Below, piece after piece: positions 57,976 to 64,000 of a stretch of DNA of 64,000 bases. The notes under the pieces were generated by a model. The model was not told where the DNA came from. It worked only from the letters and a program-made list of their open reading frames with translations, and did no database searches. This DNA is from Dolomedes plantarius (Eukaryota > Arthropoda > Arachnida > Araneae > Dolomedidae): the NCBI GenBank assembly GCA_907164885.2, contig OU015497.1, positions 68,717,480 through 68,781,479 of the forward strand, written 5' to 3'. A program made the position numbers and the translations under genes. The stretch's first letter is position 1, and each line of letters starts with the position of its first letter.

Positions 57976-59196
57976 TATGATTATTCATCTTTATAGTAAA
58001 TGTTACTAATGAATATGAAAAAGTAAAACTTAGATCGTCGTCTTGATAAAATAAGAGAAAATAAAAGTAATAATATAAAGCATTCAGACTAAAGCTTCTT
58101 CATATCGCGGTGATGACCTAATCGGAAAATCAGGTCGATGGAAGTAAAGGTCGGTGCATTCATGGTTCTAAATTAGGCCATCACATTCGGTCGATAATAT
58201 CATCCGTAATGTCTCTCATGAATTTCATAGAGAAGATGTCAAGAAGGTTACAGTTTATAGTTACGAGGAACAAGGGCATGAATAATACTTTCAAACAGAA
58301 GATAAAGAAAAAAACGATAGAAGGTTAAAAATTCGATTTTCCGCCATTGAGTTTTGTGAAGATTATTTAATAGTTTAATGTTATAATGACACAGATTTGA
58401 TACGTACTGGAGAGTGAACAGCGTTGAGTAACGTATATATTAAAGAATTACATTTTATTGAGTTGTACTTTTGTCTTCAGGTCATGACGTACCACTGATT
58501 CTAACTTAAAATACATTGTTCAAAAATGGGGTCATCTGTGTTTTATTTGTTTTGTAATTAACAAAGTCAATTCTAATCAACAACAGCTGTGAGAAATCAA
58601 TTTATTTTTTCCCAATTAAGGAAAATAGAGAAATCCGGTCACTAAACTTCTAGGTTTTCTTTCCAAAAGACACAACTAGTTTATCAAAGATGGTAGTCTC
58701 TGAAATATGCTTATCAACCATTCTGTATGTAGTGGGACACATTATTTTAACATTCTGTTAAACGTGACTTTATTCAGTGACTTGAATACGTGACAGTCAA
58801 GTCAAGAAAAGAAATCTTTCCATGAATATGTACTGGATAGTTTTGGGATACTGTACATCTTATTGTATAGTTAGTGCATATTGTTGGATTTTAAAGAAAT
58901 TATTTATTCATATAGTCTCTTTACTAAGTTTTTGGGAAAACCTATAGCAATAATATAATGAACATTAATCATCATATTTAAAAAATTACACGTAATTAAC
59001 AATATCTAATTATTTCTTACAATATGAGAACAGTAAAACAACAATTTCCTGAAAGAGGAACATTTAAATCTCGCAGCAATCTGGCTATTTTTTAATTAAT
59101 AAGTCCACAGTAAACTGTTGCATTTCTTACTGAATGCCGAAATGCAGGAATAAATTCCTTAAAATATTTATCCAGGAAGGTTCTCATATTATTTTT
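57974..59196. other. AT-rich sequence, no gene recognised
   Basis: No feature recognised. Confidence 0.5.
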
Positions 59197-61277
59197 ACTA
59201 GCCGGGCTTAGCCCGTCTAGCAGGTAGATTTAGGGACCCGCTCCCTTCAGCAATTATTGTCAAAGAATGAAAATACTAAAAGACGACGAATAAAGCTATT
59301 TAAATTTTGTGGATACGCATCCCACGTCCTGCAAACAATCGCAGGCAGAAGAATAGTTCTTTTCCTCCCCCCCCCCCACTCGCGGCAAGCCGGAGTTGCC
59401 CGGGATTTTAAGAATGTGTGTTAACCAAAATCAATTTAAAAACTAAACACAGCATAAATTACATACTAACAAAAAAAGTGGCATCTGAGAACACTATAGT
59501 CAACATTATAGACATCTCAGAATTTAGGTAGATGCAGCCTTTCTTCATTGTACCACTAAAAGCTGTAAAGTAAAAATGTCAAATTTGGGAATAATTGTTA
59601 ACCAGAGTCAATTTAAAAACTAAACAGAGTATAAATAACATAGAAAAAAAGCATATGAAATGTTATACGCATGAATAAAAAGAAAACCCAATACAATATA
59701 TATATATATATATATTTATAATAAACTCCTCAGAATTCAGCTAGTTTAGCCTTTCATCATTGGAGCAAAAATACCTGAAAAGTAAAACATAAAATATATA
59801 CATTTATAATAATCCACTAAAATCTGAAAAGGAATGAGAAGGAAATTAAAATAGCAGCATTAGGATTTTGTGAAAACTGATAGGCGTTTTAGCTAAATTT
59901 CATTCAAAATTACTGAAAATTGACCAATTTCTAAAAAAGTATGCTATTTACAGGTAAGTTTTTGTTTCTTTTTTTATTTTTAAGTGCTATTTTACCATAA
60001 AAGATGAAACAAATTTTTTAAAAATTATTTTCTTAAAAAATGACTCTGAACGTAGAAAGTCACCTTAATTCCTACTTGAGAATGATAATAAAAATGATGA
60101 AAGAATAAACTGTACACCCCCCCCCCCAACTGAAATAATATATAAAGTAATAAATTCTGTTTTAACAATTAATTTCTGAATAATTTAAAAATTTACTAAA
60201 TGTAAAATAGAAAAGTAAAAAACATAATTATATTTCACCGGCTTTCAAAAATATCCAATAATAACACAATTTCCTTAGCAAATACAAAATAAACAAAAAA
60301 TTAACAATAATTGGTATATAATAAATAGTTTTTTATTTGGGGTGTTTTTATAAGGAATTGAATCACGAATCGAGGATATTTTGATATTGGAACATAAAAT
60401 TGCGTGTATTATTTTTGCATTTTAAAATTTTCTGTTAGATTGTAGGTCATTTTGAACATAACTCTCATATGTATCATGTGTGAGAAGGAAATTAAAATAG
60501 TAGCATTAGGATTTAAACTCCTCAGAATTCAGCTAGTTTAGCCTTTCATCATTGGAGCAAAAATACCTGAAAAGTAAAACATAAAATATATACATTTATA
60601 ATAATCCACTAAAATCTGAAAAGGAATGAGAAGGAAATTAAAATAGCAGCATTAGGATTTTGTGAAAACTGATAGGTGGTTTATCTAAATTTCATTAAAA
60701 ATTACTTCAAATTGAGCAATTTCTAAATAAGTATGCTATTTACAGGTAAGTTTTTGTTCTTTTTTTATTTTTAAGTGCTATTTTAACATAAAAGACCAAA
60801 AAAAACCTTTACAAAATTATTTTTTCTCAAAACTAAACACAAACATAATTAACAGTTGTTTTAAAACACACCTGGTAAACATTGTTAAGTTTCCAAGTAT
60901 TAGAATGATGATTAAAAAATATTCCAAAGATTTTCAGACAGAAGCCTAAAAAGAAAGATTATGCAAGAAAGTAACTAAATTAAACAAAAAATGACAGAAT
61001 ACCGAAAAAGTGAACACCGGCAAAAGTAAATAAAACGTTACCTTGTGCGCACGCGCAGTTCTGACGAATGATTGATTCCAGGAGCTGGAGATGAAATATT
61101 ATTAATTTTTTTTTATTTATTTATAATTATTTTAAATCTTCCAACCTTATCTTAGAATTGTCCTAAGGCTTCAAAACGTAAGTATACGAAGTTTCAACCA
61201 GATTCGTCAAGAAATGTAGATTTATAAACGTTATATACATACATACATAGAGACACTCTGCTTTATTTATATAGATA
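59197..61277 (+). mobile_element. family R interspersed repeat, second copy (unclassified)
   Basis: It starts ACTAGCCGGGCTTAGCCCG and soon shows GCCGGAGTTGCCCGGGATTT followed by TTAACCAAAATCAATTTAAA, AACTAAACACAGCATAAAT and CCTTTCATCATTGGAGCAA. These are the same ordered segments as the copy at 19221-25248. It ends in CATACATACATACAT and TTTATATAGATAA, with GAAGTTTCAACCAGATTCGT just upstream. An internal duplication (listed separately) lengthens it. No coding frame was found. Confidence 0.6.
59723..60800 (+). repeat. direct internal duplication, 791-bp spacing
   Basis: About 285 bp starting AAACTCCTCAGAATTCAGCT at 59723 recur at 60514, almost identical for the first 150 bases and then with scattered differences. 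The join before copy 2 (GAGAAGGAAATTAAAATAG, AGCATTAGGATTT at about 60482-60514) is itself a repeat of sequence inside copy 1 (about 59840), marking the recombination or slippage point. Confidence 0.9.
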
Positions 61278-62377
61278 ATTAAAGGGAAGTAAGAAATAAG
61301 ATATCATTTTGACAACAATTTAGCTGAAAGACAGACATTTAACTATAGTGGATTCTCAAAACACATTATTTTTTTTCAATACATTAAGTAGCGTTGTTAA
61401 TCAATATTTTTTCCCACCATAGAAAGTCTAACGTATGATTCGCACGAGATTACTCGCAGAAAATTAAATTTATTACACTCCATTTTTAGCTATAAATTTT
61501 GAATTTTGTTTCCAGCAATCAGTTTGCACATTTTCCAATTTACTTCTACGAAATAATTAGTAAAAATAATTTAAAGTAGAAATTGTTTAATATTTAAAAT
61601 TAAAGAAAATTATTTGAATTTATCTATAAACAGTATGATACATAAATGTAAACCCACAAAGCAAAGATGAACTTCATTTGAAATGTAGTTTCATTCTCTA
61701 AAATGAAGTAAAATTAACATATATTTCTTTTTCCCGGAAGTTTTCATTCAGGGTAGACAACGGTCTGCAATTTCTAACCCTTTTTCTCCTGTCCTTTAAA
61801 ATTTACATGTAAAGAAATGTAATGTGTCTGTGATAGTTAACATTTATTTTTGGACATAAGAAATAGTATTTCCCTGAGCACCTTATAGTCATTTATGGTT
61901 TGTCTGTTTCATGCACACGTTTGGCTAAATCTGTTAAACCATAATACACATCTAATTCATTCTGTCACGAAAAGGTACTCTTAATGCGAATAAAAAACAT
62001 TAAAAAAACGTTATTTGTGAGCCGCAAGGTAATACAGCTCCAGCTAGAGCTCGCATTAATCACTATTTAGTTTTATTTGTGACACCTAGCAGCCAGTGAC
62101 ATTTTTAAAAGAATTCATTTCCTGCTTAGGATTCACTCTCTTTGTAAATGAAAATAAGTGACGGAACCTAGGTTTGTGTTCGTGCCAGCAATATAAAGGG
62201 GAAAAGAAACGTCTCTATTATTATTTTACTGTGGTTTTTAAAAGTCCATTTACTTTCATGTACACACATAATGAACGAGTAGGTACTAGAGATTGCTGAT
62301 TTTAATGTTTGAAAAACTTTAATACTTTTCGACTTTGTAGTGAAAAGCATTGCATAACTTATTGATAAGATTCAATT
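61278..62377. other. AT-rich sequence, no gene recognised
   Basis: No feature recognised. Confidence 0.5.
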
Positions 62378-62379
62378 TA

Positions 62380-62405
62380 CACTAGTGGCCAAAATTGTGG
62401 AATCC
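62380..62405. repeat. probable left terminal repeat of a Tc1 relic
   Basis: CACTAGTGGCCAAAATTGTG after a TA resembles Tc1 termini and lies about 220 bp beyond the C-terminal end of the minus-strand transposase relic. No matching right end was found in the window. Confidence 0.5.
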
Positions 62406-62599
62406 TATTAGAAAATGTGGGATTTTGAAGTTTAACAGAATATAATCTATTTTAGTATTATGCTAAAAGCATACACCAATACATTGGAAATTTAATTTAG
62501 AATATAATACAATGCATTTATAAAAAAAATTGCATTTTGAAAACAGTTATGCTTATTTAACTGTAATTAAGTAAATTTCTTAGTTTCTCATAATTTCCG

Positions 62600-63230
62600 T
62601 TAGTAATTTGTTTGCAAGCATTCTACTGGAATTACACTCATACAGCCACGTTTGATGGAGTGAACCAATGATTTTAGTTCATCATACATTATAATATCCT
62701 ACCACGATTGTATAATTGCTTCTTTTATTAGCGCTTTATTGTGTAGTTTCTTCTTATTAGCAATCTTGTCCAGTTTTCTCCAAAGGGTTTTGATCGGATA
62801 AACGTCAGGTCTATTTCCTGGCCATTTTAGAAATGGAATAGCATTTTCTAGAACCATATTTACACCGAAGAGAAACATATTGAGACGCAGAGTCCTAAGG
62901 GTTTGACCTTGAAAGTATCATTATCACGGAAGAGGTTATGTGCTGACGGTATTAATTTTGACGGTAATACATACTTGATGCATTTTCTACTATGTCACGT
63001 ATCACAGAAATTTGGCCCGTACCTTTTACTGTCATACATCCCTACAGCTTGACACTAACTGGATGCTTCATAAATTTGTGTTGTGTACTCAATTAGAAAA
63101 TCTTCAAAAGTTCTTTTTCTGACATATTTAATTCTATTGTTACCAACTCTGGAGATCATGCTTTTGTCAATCCAGAGGACCCTGTTCTATTGTTATTCTG
63201 TCCAATTAATATGTTTTTAATCTCATTCTA
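62600..63230 (-). pseudogene. Tc1-family transposase relic
   Basis: The best minus-strand block reads LENAIPFLKWPGNRPDVYPI followed by KTLWRKLDKIANKKKLHNKA. This is the Tc1 catalytic Glu region (W-P-x-x-S-P-D-L-N-P-I-E-x-x-W), but the Glu is replaced by Lys (PIKTLW). The block continues through AIIQSWYDI to a stop at 62600-62602. Further upstream, GCMTVKGTGQISVIRDIVEN and IDKSMISRVGNNRIK recall the middle of the core; stops and frame changes separate the parts and the second catalytic Asp motif is not clear. It differs from the other Tc1 copies in this window, so it is a separate and old family. Confidence 0.75.
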
Positions 63231-64000
63231 ATGTGCTCTATCTTTTGTTTTTAAAGATAAAACGGCATCTTCCTTGGAATTCTAGAGCTTAACCTAAAAT
63301 TTGGAAGTCTGCGTCGTATAGTCCTGACACTTATGTTTACTCCAATACACGTAAATCGTTTTAAATTGTCTCAGGCAATATTCTTCTATCCCCCGAAACA
63401 CACTCGAACAGCGTGATGTTCTTATTATCTCTCTCTGCATATCTCTCCTTTCTCGCTCTCCGTGGGTGAGTTCTTTCCCTCCCACGCTTGAACTCCTCGT
63501 TGGGGTCTAGGGGTTGAGACGCAGCTGTGTCCAAGGGGATCGCAAGCCACGCCCTTCTAAGTAGTGGTTCCATATAATGCTGGGGAATTTAGTGACGTTA
63601 CAGCCTCCATACCAAGAAAATGAAGTGGCTCCAAAGCGAATTAAATTTGGCGAATGAAAGAGTAGGAGATTAGTTTGAGATAATCACGGTACGGTGCAGA
63701 GTATAAAGAGCCATTAAAACATTAGGATATTTGCTTTATTCCCAGTATAGTCTATAAAATTTTAATGCAGGAGAAAAATATAAATGAAAAAAATGTGTCT
63801 ATAGATATCTTCATAAAAAGACGAACTGACATTAAGGGTCGGCATCAGCGATACCGTGTGCTGAGTGGTAGTGTTGATTTTTTGAGAAAAAATAAATAAA
63901 TATTTAATTTTTAAAAAATAATTAATATGGAGCTATATAAGGAGGAATATTGAATATAACACTTCCTGCAACTAACGCAAGGTATTCTGCTGAATTTAGT
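63231..64000. other. window end, no gene recognised
   Basis: A less AT-rich stretch at about 63410-63660 (for example GGTTGAGACGCAGCTGTG) does not translate into a known domain and has no B box. It may be a repeat fragment. The rest is AT-rich. Confidence 0.45.

Noticed and set aside
63294..63573. Charged minus-strand frames at the window end
   Set aside because: The composition reflects a locally GC-richer stretch. Two overlapping frames are open and neither shows a motif.

Overview
The window looks like intergenic, repeat-dominated DNA from a eukaryote, most likely an arthropod and probably a spider. The basis is the strong A+T bias, many long (AT)n arrays, and decayed animal-type transposons (Tc1, DD41D mariner, pogo/Tigger, piggyBac, an RNase-H-bearing LINE, several tRNA-derived SINEs). 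The Tc1 proteins resemble families I associate with orb-weaver genomes; that is recollection and was not checked by a search. I found no convincing exon of a host protein-coding gene, no rRNA, no CRISPR array and no bacterial-style operon. A 100-base N gap lies at 13350-13449.

Layout. 1-9 kb is AT-rich DNA with a tRNA-like SINE at about 0.6 kb, a doubtful one near 6.9 kb and a short LINE RNase H relic near 8.7 kb. 9.0-11.7 kb is a 5'-truncated LINE on the minus strand, bounded by a 16-bp target-site duplication. 12-19 kb holds a moderately GC-rich unclassified block, the N gap, a small palindromic MITE-like unit, a complete SINE and microsatellites. 19.2-25.2 kb is one large copy of an interspersed repeat family (called family R here). 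A defective piggyBac element (21145-23825) is inserted in it at a TTAA. 25274-26484 is a defective Tc1 element with clear terminal repeats.

26.5-34 kb is dense in (AT)n arrays, with a 3-copy 97-bp tandem repeat, a Tc1 relic (about 30 kb) and a G-rich MITE-like element (32815-33425). 34-35 kb is a three-copy degenerate repeat with a SINE inserted in the middle copy. 37-41 kb carries two piggyBac remnants around an apparently intact Tc1 element (38087-39496), whose 346-codon transposase is the only full-length coding sequence I can support. 44965-45729 is a fold-back element made almost entirely of two 268-bp arms. 46902-50502 is a DD41D mariner-type element interrupted by a pogo/Tigger element (48130-50429). 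50.8-51.1 kb is another SINE with target-site duplications. 51-59 kb is AT-rich with tandem duplications, 59.2-61.3 kb is a second copy of family R, and 62.4-63.2 kb is another Tc1 relic.

The genes do not form a pathway; each transposase only made sense with its own terminal repeats. The main interest is the insertion order (pogo into mariner, piggyBac into family R, SINE into a tandem repeat), the still-open Tc1 transposase, the fold-back element, and perfect hairpins next to microsatellite or repeat sequence.
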